From NCBI GenBank assembly GCA_024401275.1, contig JAKSLJ010000031.1:1-38027 (forward strand): DNA of 38,027 nt. The letters run 5' to 3'. Origin of the DNA: Bacteroidaceae bacterium (lineage in GTDB: Bacteria; Bacteroidota; Bacteroidia; Bacteroidales; Bacteroidaceae). The notes below the pieces were generated by a model that was not told where the DNA came from, did no database searches, and saw only the letters and a program-made list of their open reading frames with translations. Positions 22,601-30,442 of the stretch are shown here, piece by piece. Position 1 is the stretch's first letter, and the number at the start of each line of letters is the position of its first letter. The position numbers were made by a program, and so were the translations under genes.

Positions 22601-22874
22601 CTACACGCATGTTCTGCGCAGCCTTCATTGTCTTTGACTCCATTCCTACATAAGAGAACTCAATGTTGGAGTTCTTAGAAGGAACTGTGATTGCGAAGTG
22701 ACCGTCAACATCGGTGATAACGCCCTTGTCGCTACCAGCCACCTTAACTGTCGCTCCGACTACAGGCTCGCCATCATCGCTTGACACGACAACACCGTTA
22801 GCCTCTACCTGTGCCATAGCCATGCCTACGAAGCAGAACAATGACACAAGGATCATAGTTAGTCTTTGTTTCAT
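19617..22874 (-). CDS. SusC/RagA family TonB-linked outer-membrane transporter
   Basis: The product has 1085 residues, full length for the family. The signal peptide ends at about residue 21 (FVGMAMAQ). A carboxypeptidase-like regulatory domain follows (about 25-100, GEPVVGATVKV and GHFAITVP), then the family motif DEVMVIGYGTSKRSAFTGA and the TonB plug (LYIVDGAPLDG, IESISVLKDASASAIYGARG). The barrel fills the rest and ends SVTAGITVTF with a terminal Phe. With SusD it imports ligand using TonB energy. It is the first gene of the operon. Its only visible promoter lies in a segment between 20-bp inverted repeats, which suggests phase-variable expression. Confidence 0.95.
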   Translation of the reverse strand: MKQRLTMILVSLFCFVGMAMAQVEANGVVVSSDDGEPVVGATVKVAGSDKGVITDVDGHFAITVPSKNSNIEFSYVGMESKTMKAAQNMRVALDADESLLDEVMVIGYGTSKRSAFTGAAAEVKSADISKHVTSTATSAIVGKMAGVTATSSSGAPGSAPVIRVRGIGSMSASSAPLYIVDGAPLDGNVADINPGDIESISVLKDASASAIYGARGGNGVVIITTKQAKVGRDPQITVDAKWGSNSRLVPNYDVITSPEEYYEQVYKGLWGSKYYHGSTAEAAHDFANANLLNRNNGGVGYQVFTIPEGQRLVGTNFKFNPNAVKGYTDGEYYYQPDNWYDEAFHNSFRQEYNASVSGASGRLTYYAGLGYLDDGGMVSNSQYQRYNGRANVSYQIREWLKFTSNMNYTHTDAKSPSISSNYGSSGNIFYIANSMGPIYPLYVRNADGSIKMKDGMKVYDRNQTNQKRPSIVGNAIGDNEIDNKNTVRDYFMGTWQADVTPFKGMTLTAALTAQNLNSRYNALYSPFGSSAAYDGIVYVESDRYFSTNQLYTANYQTTIADKHNISVIAGYEQYNLKEQALSGQNSHLFSPFIAELDNALGKADMSVSSATGTYMTEGFLARASYDYDERYYLSASIRREASSRFAPGHRWGTFGSVGAAWQINKEAFLADAKWINLLKLKASWGSNGNDNLYTGTAFPSNNTMWADRYSSSYNEDTGEYSLTLAQKGNEDLTWEKNKSWNFGVDFSFFNYRLNGSIDFYRRNTTDMLYSRRIPLSSGLPVSRYPLNVGNMYNQGLEVTLDYTPIKTKNIEWSINLNATTNKNKITKLDSTVPPEGLTYSDQIIRVGGSIYDAYLLKYAGVFTNPTNDPKLEADKGKAQYYMYERDKDGNKTGNIVTTTNYEEADQFDLGTTLADLTGGFGTTLNLYGFDISAQFTYSLGGKIYDGSYQRTMGFDPGSNLHKDLRNCWSEENPNSNIPRWSSAASDDGLLVDSQTPIDFFLTSSNYLCLSNLTVGYNVPKNVLRTLEIRGLRVYFSGENLFLLTARKGLDPRFNYGIGSMTSGAGMISDAYSAGRSVTAGITVTF

Positions 22875-23000
22875 AAAGTGAAAATTAATAATTATTGTTT
22901 AGTTTTTATCTTCATTTTTCTTCTTGTTTCATCCTTGCTATTGCACCTGAATCCACGCAATTAAGCCTCTCTTGGATATGCTCGAAAATACCTTTTTGCA

Positions 23001-23210
23001 GTATCGGGTTTATGAGAAATGGGCTATAAGCAGAGCTTAATTTTCTGCAAAGTTATGTATTTTTTGGACAAATAATGGCAGAAATGTGAATAAACCTTAA
23101 AAAAAATAATTTATGATATTGATTTAAAACAAAAGTCGCCATTTTATGCACAAACGTTTTCCAAAATGTGCATAAAAACTTCAAATTGTTATTTCTCATA
23201 AACCCGATAC
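23001..23210. promoter_or_regulatory. Putative invertible promoter segment upstream of susC
   Basis: GTATCGGGTTTATGAGAAAT (23001-23020) and its exact reverse complement ATTTCTCATAAACCCGATAC (23191-23210) flank 170 bp. The flanks outside and inside the repeats do not match. The segment holds a minus-strand TAACTTTG (23055-23048) pointing at susC, with a weak -33. It also has an internal inverted repeat, TTTATGCACA (23143-23152)/TGTGCATAAA (23167-23176). No other promoter is visible between it and susC. As drawn the susC operon would be ON; inversion would point the promoter at the helicase. No recombinase gene is in the window. Confidence 0.65.
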
Positions 23211-23266
23211 CTTAAGGAAAAGATTCTTTGCAAAAAGAAAGAGAGAAACAAAAAAATCAATACTTC

Positions 23267-23297
23267 TTGGCAGTTCAAAAAATTATCACTAACTTTG
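23267..23297 (+). promoter_or_regulatory. Promoter of the helicase gene
   Basis: TTG (23267-23269) and TAACTTTG (23290-23297) are 20 bp apart. It lies outside the inverted repeats, so the helicase would be transcribed whichever way the segment faces. Confidence 0.7.
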
Positions 23298-23316
23298 CAG
23301 CCGTAAAAGAGAAAAT

Positions 23317-25176
23317 ATGAACAACGAACTGACAAAAGCGCAGACACTTATCGAGCAGACGGGCATGAACGTGCTGCTTCTTGGTAAGGCTGGAACCGGA
23401 AAAACAACATTTCTTCGTAACCTTTATCAGCGTGGCATGAAACGCATGGTTATCCTTGCACCAACAGGTGTGGCTGCAATGAACGCGGGAGGAACTACAA
23501 TACATAGTTTCTTCCAGTTGCCTTTGAGTCCTTTCGTGCCTGACACGCAATTCCGAACAAACGACAGCAGCGCACAACGCAGATTCAAGTTCAGCAAGGA
23601 GAAACGCGCCATAATCCGCAGCCTTGACCTTCTTGTGATAGACGAGATTTCCATGGTTCGCGCCGACTTGCTTGACGCGGTTGACCAGGTTTTGCGCCGT
23701 TTCCGCACAGATCATCACAAACCTTTCGGTGGTGTTCAACTTCTTCTCATAGGTGACTTGGCACAGCTGGCACCAGTTGTTACAGACCGAGACAGAGATA
23801 TTCTCCGCGGCTATTACGACACACCATTCTTCTATGGCTCAAAAGCCTTGCAGATAACACCTTATGTAAGCATAGAACTGACCAAGGTTTTCCGCCAGAC
23901 TGACGAGCAGTTCCTCAACATTCTCAACGAGATACGAAGTGGAAATGTCAAGCAGGAAACGCTCGATCTCCTGAACAAAAGATACCAACCAGAGGCAGCC
24001 AACACAGAAGGCTATATCCGACTGACCACTCACAACCGCACAGCTGACAACTACAATCAGCAGATGCTTGACGCCATTGACCGACAAGAGTTCACATACA
24101 AATGCAAGGTGGAAGGCGATTTTCCGGCTAACCTCTACCCTATCGACGAGGAACTCCGACTAAAAGAAGGCGCACAAGTGATGTTCTGCAAGAATGACTC
24201 TTCTGCCGAGCATCAGTATTACAATGGAAAAATTGCGCAAGTCATTGATTTGGAGAAGAATAAGATTGTAGTACAATGTCTTGAAGACGACGAGATTGTA
24301 GAAGTTCCGCAACACGAATGGACAAACTCAAAATACACTCTCGACAGCGAAACGCACGAGATTGTAGAGGACATTCAAGGCAGATTCGTACAGTTTCCAC
24401 TACGACTTGCATGGGCAATAACAATTCATAAAAGCCAAGGTCTGACCTTTGACAACTGTATTATAGATGCCGAACATTCCTTCGCTTCCGGTCAGGTTTA
24501 CGTTGCCCTCAGCCGTTGCCGCACCCTTGAAGGTCTTGTTCTCTCCTCTCCTATCAGTACTCGCGGCATCATCGTGGAGCAATCTGTCCGCGCTTATCTT
24601 GACGACCAGACAGAGAGAAGCACAGATGCAACGAAAGACATGGCTATGCTCCGTAAAGCTTATTACGTAAATCTTATAAGCGAGATGTACGACTTCAACG
24701 GCATCTACCAAGCTCATGAACGCGTTCAGCGCATTCTTCAGGATGGCTATGTCAAGAAGATGCCAGCGCTCGTTTCACGCTACAACGAAGCATACATGAA
24801 GGTTAAGCCTGAACTGATAAATGTAGCAGATAAGTTCAAGGCTCAATATGATTATCTGATAGCCAATTCCGAGGACTATGAGAACGACGAGAAGATAAAA
24901 GAGCGTCTGGAAAAAGGTACGGAATATTTTACAAACAAGCTGAAGGAGATTTACAAAAACATTCTCGGAGACGAAGCGCCATCAACAGAAAACAAGGCGA
25001 TTCAGGAAAGAATGGACACAGCTCACGCCGACTTCATGGACATTCTGCGCATAAAGACAGAAACGCTTAAAGAAATAAAGAAATCCGGTTTCTCTACGAC
25101 AAACTATCTGAAAGCCAAGGCAAAAGCTGCGACTTCTGATGTAAAGAAAAAGAGAACAACTAGGAAAAGAAAATAA
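23317..25176 (+). CDS. PIF1/RecD-like AAA helicase
   Basis: The product has 619 residues. Walker A is GKAGTGKTT (Lys29), APTGVAAMNAGGTTIHSFF is motif Ia, and VIDEISMVRADLLD is Walker B. GGVQLLLIGDLAQLAPV is motif III, and AITIHKSQGLTFD and GQVYVALSRC are motifs V and VI (UvrD C2 type). These in order define the superfamily 1B PIF1-like helicases common in Bacteroidales. The last 180 residues are helical and highly charged, with a Lys/Arg-rich end, and may bind DNA. It would unwind DNA 5' to 3' in repair or replication. It is transcribed away from susC from its own promoter. Confidence 0.9.
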   Translation: MNNELTKAQTLIEQTGMNVLLLGKAGTGKTTFLRNLYQRGMKRMVILAPTGVAAMNAGGTTIHSFFQLPLSPFVPDTQFRTNDSSAQRRFKFSKEKRAIIRSLDLLVIDEISMVRADLLDAVDQVLRRFRTDHHKPFGGVQLLLIGDLAQLAPVVTDRDRDILRGYYDTPFFYGSKALQITPYVSIELTKVFRQTDEQFLNILNEIRSGNVKQETLDLLNKRYQPEAANTEGYIRLTTHNRTADNYNQQMLDAIDRQEFTYKCKVEGDFPANLYPIDEELRLKEGAQVMFCKNDSSAEHQYYNGKIAQVIDLEKNKIVVQCLEDDEIVEVPQHEWTNSKYTLDSETHEIVEDIQGRFVQFPLRLAWAITIHKSQGLTFDNCIIDAEHSFASGQVYVALSRCRTLEGLVLSSPISTRGIIVEQSVRAYLDDQTERSTDATKDMAMLRKAYYVNLISEMYDFNGIYQAHERVQRILQDGYVKKMPALVSRYNEAYMKVKPELINVADKFKAQYDYLIANSEDYENDEKIKERLEKGTEYFTNKLKEIYKNILGDEAPSTENKAIQERMDTAHADFMDILRIKTETLKEIKKSGFSTTNYLKAKAKAATSDVKKKRTTRKRK

Positions 25177-25200
25177 CATTTAGGATTAGGATTGCCGCAA

Positions 25201-25331
25201 TGGAAACGATGCCTCATGGCATCGTTAAACTGCCGCAAGACAAATCTGCTCATTAACGACACCATGGGGTGTCGTTTCCAAAGAACGCAAAGCAAATCCG
25301 CTCATTAACGACGCTATGAGGCGTCGTTTAC
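25201..25331 (+). repeat. Cluster of three short palindromic repeats (family 2)
   Basis: Stems: AACGATGCC/GGCATCGTT (25205-25226), AACGACACC/GGTGTCGTT (about 25254-25275) and AACGACGC/GCGTCGTT (about 25308-25329), with CATGG-like loops and shared spacers such as CTCATTAACGAC. The first copy extends into AAACTGCCGCAA and matches 35 of 38 bases at 36078-36115. Stem changes are paired (T-A to C-G). They lie between convergent genes and could also stop transcription. Confidence 0.75.
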
Positions 25332-25349
25332 TATAAATGGCCTCTACCA

Positions 25350-25841
25350 TTACTTCCCAAGCGTAATGACCTCACAATCCTTGAATTCGCTGCCATCAAT
25401 CTGAAGCCTTACTAGGGTTCGCTCCACTTGCCAACCTTGAACTCCAGCCGCACCAGGGTTGATGTGCAGAAGATTGAAAGTCTTGTCGTACTTTATCTTC
25501 AGGATATGAGAATGTCCGCTAATAAACAGTTTTGGCGGATTGTTTATGATTTGGCGAACTATCGAGGGATCGTATTTCCCAGGATAGCCGCCAATATGTT
25601 TCATCAGAACATCAACTTCCTCACACTTCCACCTCAGTACTTCCGGATACATACGGCGAAGAATGCCGCCATCGCAGTTGCCACAGACAGCTCTTACCGG
25701 TCGGAACTCAGCCAAACGATCTATGAGAGTAACATCGCAGATATCTCCTGCGTGCCAAATCTCATCGCACGGCTCAAAGTACTTCAGGTAACGATCGTCC
25801 CAGAAAGAGTGAGTATCGCTGATTATTCCTATTGTTTTCAT
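25350..25841 (-). CDS. YfcE/MJ0936-type metallophosphoesterase
   Basis: The product has 163 residues. Metal-site motifs of the calcineurin-like fold appear in order: ISDTHSFWDDR (Asp9-x-His11), HAGDICD (Asp), VCGNCDGG (the GNCD variant of GNHD), FISGHSHILKIKYD and LLHINPGAAG. The short single-domain form matches YfcE/MJ0936-type phosphodiesterases. They hydrolyse phosphodiesters with Mn or similar metals; the natural substrate is uncertain. It starts 4 bp after the acyl-CoA synthetase stop, so the two form an operon. Confidence 0.85.
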   Translation of the reverse strand: MKTIGIISDTHSFWDDRYLKYFEPCDEIWHAGDICDVTLIDRLAEFRPVRAVCGNCDGGILRRMYPEVLRWKCEEVDVLMKHIGGYPGKYDPSIVRQIINNPPKLFISGHSHILKIKYDKTFNLLHINPGAAGVQGWQVERTLVRLQIDGSEFKDCEVITLGK

Positions 25842-25845
25842 TCAC

Positions 25846-27495
25846 TTACTTCGCGTCGTTCTCACGAATCTCTACACGACGAATCTTTCCTGAGATTGTC
25901 TTAGGAAGTTCCTCAACAAACTCCACGATACGAGGATATTTGTAAGGAGCAGTCTCGCGCTTTACATGCTGCTGAAGTTCCTTGACAAGCTCTTCGCCTG
26001 CACGCTTCTTCCAAGCATCTGCAAGAACTACGGTAGCCTTTACGACCATACCGCGAATCTCGTCAGGCACACCAGTAATGGCACATTCTACGACAGCAGG
26101 GTGAGTCATGAGAGCTGATTCCACCTCGAAAGGACCAATACGGTAACCAGAACTCTTGATAACATCATCGAGTCGGCCTTCAAACCAATAGTAACCATCT
26201 TCATCACGCCAAGCAACATCGCCAGTATGATAAACGCCGTCGTGCCATGTGCTCTTTGTAAGCTCTTCGTCGCGATAATAGCCCTGGAAAAGTCCAAGTG
26301 GGTTATTGTCTGTATAAACAACGAGCTCGCCCTTTTCGTTATCATCACATGGAGTTCCGTCTGGACGGATAAGTCCGATGTTATACTGAGAGTTAGGCAT
26401 TCCCATGCTTCCTGGCTTTGGCTCCATCCAAGGCATAGTACCGAGGGTCATGGTTGTTTCTGTCTGTCCGAAACCTTCCATAAGCTTTATGCCTGTAAGC
26501 TCGTAGAACCTCTGATAAACATTAGGATTGAGAGCCTCACCTGCCGTACAAGCATGTTCAAGAGAAGAAAGGTCGTACTTTGAGAAGTCTTCCTGAATCA
26601 TGAAGCGATAAACCGTAGGAGGTGCACAGAAAGAAGTGATCTTGTACTTCTCAATCATCTTCAACATGTCAGCTGCCGCAAACTTCTTATGGTCGTAGAT
26701 GAACACAGTTGCACCTGCAAACCACTGTCCGTACATCTTGCCCCAAACAGCCTTGCCCCAACCTGTGTCAGCTACAGTAAGATGGATGCTTCCGCGGTGA
26801 AGGTTATGCCAATAAACGCCTGTTACAAGATGGCCTAGTGCGTATGTGTGGGAATGAGCCACCATCTTTGGTTCGCCACTCGTACCACTTGTAAAGTACA
26901 TAAGCAGCATATCGTCCTTTGAGTTGTGCTCAAGTCTCTCCCATGGCTCTGACAGAGGCATCTCCTTGTTCCAGTCATGGAAACCTTCCGGTACGATAGG
27001 ACCTACGCTGACCAAGGTCTCCAAAGAAGGACTGTAAGGCTTTGCCTTCTGAATCTGCTCAAGCACATATTCTTCTCCAACACAAATTATTGCCTTAACA
27101 TCAGCACGATTGTTACGATAAATGATGTCATGCTCAGTAAGCATGTGAGTAGCAGGTATGGCAATAGCTCCAATCTTACAGAGTGCAAGCATACTAAGCC
27201 ACCATTCATAACGGCGCTTCAAGATGAGCATTACCATGTCGCCCTTGCTTATTCCGAGGTCTGCAAAATAACCAGCCACCTGGTCAGTTTCCACCTTAAG
27301 TTCTGCAAAAGTCGTGATTCGCTCTTCTCCTTCGTCATTAACCCAGATGATTGCTTTACCATCAGGCCATTCTTCTGCCCAACGGTCCATTACATCGTAA
27401 GAGAAATTGAAATCATCAGGAACAATGAATTCAATGTTTTTGGCATAATCTTCTACTGAAGAAAATTCGTGTTGCTTGAGAAATTTTTTATACAT
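25846..27495 (-). CDS. AMP-forming acyl-CoA synthetase (acetyl/medium-chain type)
   Basis: The product has 549 residues. The adenylate-forming motifs are complete: MYFTSGTSGEPKMVAHSH (P-loop), GFGQTETTMTLG (A5), YHTGDVAWRDEDGYYWFEGR (A7) with DDVIKSSGYRIGPFEVE (A8), and LPKTISGKIRR with catalytic Lys537 (A10). ADTGWGKAVWGKMYGQWFAG is typical of medium-chain and related fatty-acid synthetases. It would activate a short or medium carboxylic acid to its CoA thioester in the cytoplasm. Its chain length preference cannot be read. It precedes the phosphoesterase gene by 4 bp. Confidence 0.9.
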   Translation of the reverse strand: MYKKFLKQHEFSSVEDYAKNIEFIVPDDFNFSYDVMDRWAEEWPDGKAIIWVNDEGEERITTFAELKVETDQVAGYFADLGISKGDMVMLILKRRYEWWLSMLALCKIGAIAIPATHMLTEHDIIYRNNRADVKAIICVGEEYVLEQIQKAKPYSPSLETLVSVGPIVPEGFHDWNKEMPLSEPWERLEHNSKDDMLLMYFTSGTSGEPKMVAHSHTYALGHLVTGVYWHNLHRGSIHLTVADTGWGKAVWGKMYGQWFAGATVFIYDHKKFAAADMLKMIEKYKITSFCAPPTVYRFMIQEDFSKYDLSSLEHACTAGEALNPNVYQRFYELTGIKLMEGFGQTETTMTLGTMPWMEPKPGSMGMPNSQYNIGLIRPDGTPCDDNEKGELVVYTDNNPLGLFQGYYRDEELTKSTWHDGVYHTGDVAWRDEDGYYWFEGRLDDVIKSSGYRIGPFEVESALMTHPAVVECAITGVPDEIRGMVVKATVVLADAWKKRAGEELVKELQQHVKRETAPYKYPRIVEFVEELPKTISGKIRRVEIRENDAK

Positions 27496-27891
27496 TTGTA
27501 TTTATTAAAGCAAAATTGTGATTTTCTATATTTTGTAAAGAAGTGATTTCTTTTTAGGCAAAGTAGTGATTTTCGGTAGGAATATCGCTCCTTTTTTCAA
27601 GATGCGGTTTATCTCTTAGCCAGCGCAAAAGTATAACAAAAAAACGAAATATTGAACAAAAATTCGCAAATTTGGTTAAAAATTGAACATTTTTCTCTCG
27701 TTTTTGCACACCCAAAATGTAGTGTGCGCATTTTTTTGTTCGTTTTTTAAAGCACAATAGTTTAGAAAACTTTTTCCATGAAAATATTCTCATTGCCTCA
27801 TGATTCTCCTTTGTCTTTCCAAAGTAGCCGCTTCGAATCCGAAAGTGAGGAAACTTTACAATAAAAGAAGATCCTGCGCGTTATATATATA
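27496..27891. other. 396-bp divergent intergenic region
   Basis: It is AT-rich, between the acyl-CoA synthetase (minus) and the methyltransferase (plus). A minus-strand TACTTTTG (27633-27626) could be the synthetase promoter, with a poor -33. A 6-bp hairpin GCACAC/GTGTGC (27706-27727) is present. I see no gene. ATTGAACA occurs twice, at 27651 and 27683. Confidence 0.4.
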
Positions 27892-29040
27892 ATGATACAG
27901 CTACCTGATAAATTCGTCACATATACAAAAGAACTATTCGGAGAAGAACTCTGGCAAGTTTACCTGAATTCTTTCGAAGAAGAGACACCTGTAAGTATTC
28001 GTCTCAGCGGAAAAACTTCTGCTGAACAGCTATCGCATCTGCCTTTGAGAGAAAAGATTCCTTGGTCAGAGAAGGGATATTACCTTACGGAAAGGCCTCA
28101 GTTCACTCTTGATCCGCTGCTTCATGCCGGCGCATACTATGTTCAAGAGGCTAGTTCGCAATATCTTGACGAGGTGCTACGAAAGGCAACTAAAGACCTC
28201 GAGATAAACCTTGCAGCCGATTTCTGTGCAGCTCCTGGCGGAAAATCTCTCATCATAAAGGACTTTCTGCCAGCTAATGCCACGCTTATCTCTAACGAAT
28301 TTGTTCGTAAACGCGCTTGGATTCTAGCCGAAAATATTGAGAAAAGCCAAAGGGATTTACAATTTACAGATTTAAGCCAAAGTCAAAGTCAAGGTCCGAA
28401 GATAATCGTCACGAACAATTCTACAGACGAAATAGCTCGTTCAGGCAATGTTTTTGACCTCATTGTCTGCGATGTCCCTTGTTCTGGCGAAGGAATGTTC
28501 CGCAAGGATAGGGCAACAATAAAGGAATGGAGCATTGACAATGTGATGAAATGCGCTGCTCTTCAGAAAGAAATCGTTACGAATGCGTGGAAATGTCTGC
28601 GAAAAGGCGGTGTACTGGTTTATTCCACTTGCACTTTCAACCGATATGAGGACGAGGAAAACATGGCTTACATCGAGAAAGAATTAGGCGGAGAAATAAT
28701 CGTAGAACCACGCAAGTTCGTTCCTGGCAGAGATTGCGGAGAAGGTCAATTCATGGTTGCTTTCCGAAAAAACACAGAGTGCGAAAAGAAGAAAGCGAAA
28801 TGCCGACTCAATGTTGTACCGAAAACACAAGAGGAAATTCCCGCTGAAACGCCTTTATGCAATGTCTCAAAGGAAGATGCGCTGAACTATCTTCGCGGAA
28901 ATTCCATCGTGCTTCCTGCTGACACGCCAAAGGGAATTGTTGCCGTTTGTTACGAAGGTTTCATTCTCGGAACAGCTAAGAACATTGGCAATAGAGCCAA
29001 CAACCACTATCCAAAAGAGTGGCGTATCAAGCACTTGTAA
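27892..29040 (+). CDS. RsmF/RsmB-like RNA cytosine-5 methyltransferase (NOL1/NOP2/Sun family)
   Basis: The product has 382 residues. SAM motif I is AADFCAAPGGKS. VCDVPCSGEGMFRKD contains Cys197 and VYSTCTF contains Cys247, the two Cys of RNA m5C methylases. GAYYVQEASSQYL precedes the core. A C-terminal RNA-binding part follows (ALNYLRGNSIVLPADTPKGI, NRANNHYPKEWRI), as in RsmF. It would methylate a cytosine in 16S rRNA or tRNA. An unusual stretch, about residues 152-165 (SQRDLQFTDLSQSQSQ), lies in the SAM-domain loop before IIVTNNST. It is encoded by a 20-bp repeat between 9-bp direct repeats, which most relatives should lack. The frame is intact. Confidence 0.85.
   Translation: MIQLPDKFVTYTKELFGEELWQVYLNSFEEETPVSIRLSGKTSAEQLSHLPLREKIPWSEKGYYLTERPQFTLDPLLHAGAYYVQEASSQYLDEVLRKATKDLEINLAADFCAAPGGKSLIIKDFLPANATLISNEFVRKRAWILAENIEKSQRDLQFTDLSQSQSQGPKIIVTNNSTDEIARSGNVFDLIVCDVPCSGEGMFRKDRATIKEWSIDNVMKCAALQKEIVTNAWKCLRKGGVLVYSTCTFNRYEDEENMAYIEKELGGEIIVEPRKFVPGRDCGEGQFMVAFRKNTECEKKKAKCRLNVVPKTQEEIPAETPLCNVSKEDALNYLRGNSIVLPADTPKGIVAVCYEGFILGTAKNIGNRANNHYPKEWRIKHL
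28344..28382 (+). repeat. 20-bp AT-rich interspersed repeat with 9-bp direct repeats, inside the RsmF-like gene
   Basis: GATTTACAATTTACAGATTT (28354-28373) matches 19 of 20 bases at 30928-30947. It is bordered by AAGCCAAAG at 28344-28352 and 28374-28382. The period is 30 bp, ten codons, so the frame is kept. Confidence 0.6.
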
Positions 29041-29251
29041 AAGTTGTACTCAAAGATAAAACTACGAATTTTCGCGAATTATACGAATTATAATCGTTGA
29101 ATGGGCTCAGAATTGGCTTTCCCTATCGCAAAACCTTCGTTTAATTCGTGGTTGACACATTATAGGGATTTAATTGAACACTACGAATAATTACGAATAT
29201 ACCCCCCAAAAAATTCGTACAATTCGTTTTATTCGTGGTTTACTGCTATAT
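29041..29251. repeat. AT-rich gap with scattered ACGAATT repeats
   Basis: Short copies such as ACGAATTTTCGCGAATTATA and ACGAATTATAA in the left half face AATTCGTACAATTCGTTTT and TTCGTGGTTTA in the right half. They form a loose inverted array between convergent genes. No clear terminator or gene is seen. Confidence 0.45.
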
Positions 29252-29725
29252 TCAACATCCCTTCGCAACAGCTTCATAGAGTCCTTCCACAGCGTCTTCC
29301 AGAAGTTCTATAACGAAGTGGAAATCGCGTTCAGAACCGTAATAAGGGTCTGGAATTGTCTGCTGTCCTGGATGATTTTTCAGGAAACTGCTCATGCGCA
29401 GAATCTTGTCGGCGTAAGTCTTGTCGGCTGCAACACGGCGCAGATCGCGAACATTCTCCTCGTCCATTGCCACGACATAATCGAAGTAACCGAAGTCTTC
29501 CGTACAAACCTGACGAGCACGCATCTGGAGGTCATAGCCGTGAGAAGCAGCAGCCTTACGCATACGGCGGTCAGGAAGCTGACCGACATGCCAAGAACCG
29601 ATACCTGCGGAATCTATCTCCCACATGTATTCCTCTCCTTTATTAATAATGTATTGGCGGAAAACCTCTTCCGCCATTGGAGAGCGACATATATTGCCAA
29701 GACAAACAAAGAGTATCTTTTTCAT
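29252..29725 (-). CDS. Low-molecular-weight protein-tyrosine phosphatase
   Basis: The product has 157 residues, the usual size. The P-loop is FVCLGNICRSPMAEE (CX5R, nucleophile Cys8, Arg14). The general acid lies in IPDPYYGSERDF (the DPYYG motif). It removes phosphate from tyrosine, or acts on small phosphoesters in the cytoplasm. In some bacteria it pairs with tyrosine kinases for capsule control; no kinase is nearby here. It is third in a likely operon after the C_GCAxxG and cyclophilin genes, 4 bp after the latter. Confidence 0.92.
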   Translation of the reverse strand: MKKILFVCLGNICRSPMAEEVFRQYIINKGEEYMWEIDSAGIGSWHVGQLPDRRMRKAAASHGYDLQMRARQVCTEDFGYFDYVVAMDEENVRDLRRVAADKTYADKILRMSSFLKNHPGQQTIPDPYYGSERDFHFVIELLEDAVEGLYEAVAKGC

Positions 29726-29729
29726 AGCT

Positions 29730-30428
29730 TTACTTCACAACAGTTGCCTTTGTTATCACCACATCCTCCGTTGGGCGAGCGTTGCTGTCAGTAGGAATTT
29801 CAAGAATCTGACCTACCACTTCCAAGCCTTCTACGATTTCGCCAAAGACGGTGTAAGTGCCATCAAGCCAAGGAGTTCCAGGATTTCTCTGATAGTATTG
29901 GCTCAGTCTCTCCCACTCTTCTTCAGCCATCTTGCCGAAGACCTTCTCGTTGCGGTAATACACATCAAACATTTCGTCTTCTGACTGTCGCTTACCCCAA
30001 ACAAAATAGAACTGACAAGTGCTTGACTTGTACTCAGGATTATCTGCATCACCTTCGCGAGCAGCTGCCAAAACACCACGCTTATGGCGATATTTAGGGA
30101 AGATAATCTCAGCTGGAATCTCTTCCATTGTGTCGTCAGTTCCTTCACCAAGCATCTCACCTGGCTTAGCGTTCTTGCTCTTTGGGTCGCCTCCTTGAAT
30201 CATGAAGTTCTTTATGCAACGGTGGAAAAGAGTGCCATCGTAGAAGCCTTCACTCACATGCTTCATCATAGCGTCGCGATGAAGCGGAGTATCGTTGAAA
30301 AGAACAAAGCGGATATTTCCCTTGTTAGTTTCAAAGAGAATCTCATGACGAACTGTGTCTGACGCTTCCTGAGCAGAAGCAAGAACTGAAACAAAGAGGA
30401 AAGAGAGGAAGAATAGTATCTTTTTCAT
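29730..30428 (-). CDS. Secreted cyclophilin-type peptidyl-prolyl isomerase
   Basis: The product has 232 residues. The signal peptide is MKKILFFLSFLFVSVLASAQ. The cyclophilin core has GTLFHRCIKNFMIQGGDPKS (active Arg in FHR) and later STCQFYFVWGK and GTYTVFGEIVEGLEVVGQI. Insertions between the two halves (RHKRGVLAAAREGDADNPEY) are common in Bacteroidales forms. It would speed proline isomerisation of exported proteins in the periplasm. It lies 14 bp after the C_GCAxxG gene. Confidence 0.92.
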   Translation of the reverse strand: MKKILFFLSFLFVSVLASAQEASDTVRHEILFETNKGNIRFVLFNDTPLHRDAMMKHVSEGFYDGTLFHRCIKNFMIQGGDPKSKNAKPGEMLGEGTDDTMEEIPAEIIFPKYRHKRGVLAAAREGDADNPEYKSSTCQFYFVWGKRQSEDEMFDVYYRNEKVFGKMAEEEWERLSQYYQRNPGTPWLDGTYTVFGEIVEGLEVVGQILEIPTDSNARPTEDVVITKATVVK

Positions 30429-30442
30429 TGCTATAATGTTTA

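Noticed and set aside
23143-23176. Second recombination site inside the susC promoter segment
   Set aside because: The 10-bp inverted repeat is short and 34 bp long overall; a regulator site or hairpin is more likely.
25201-25331. CRISPR array
   Set aside because: Only three palindromic units with related, not unique, spacers and no cas genes.
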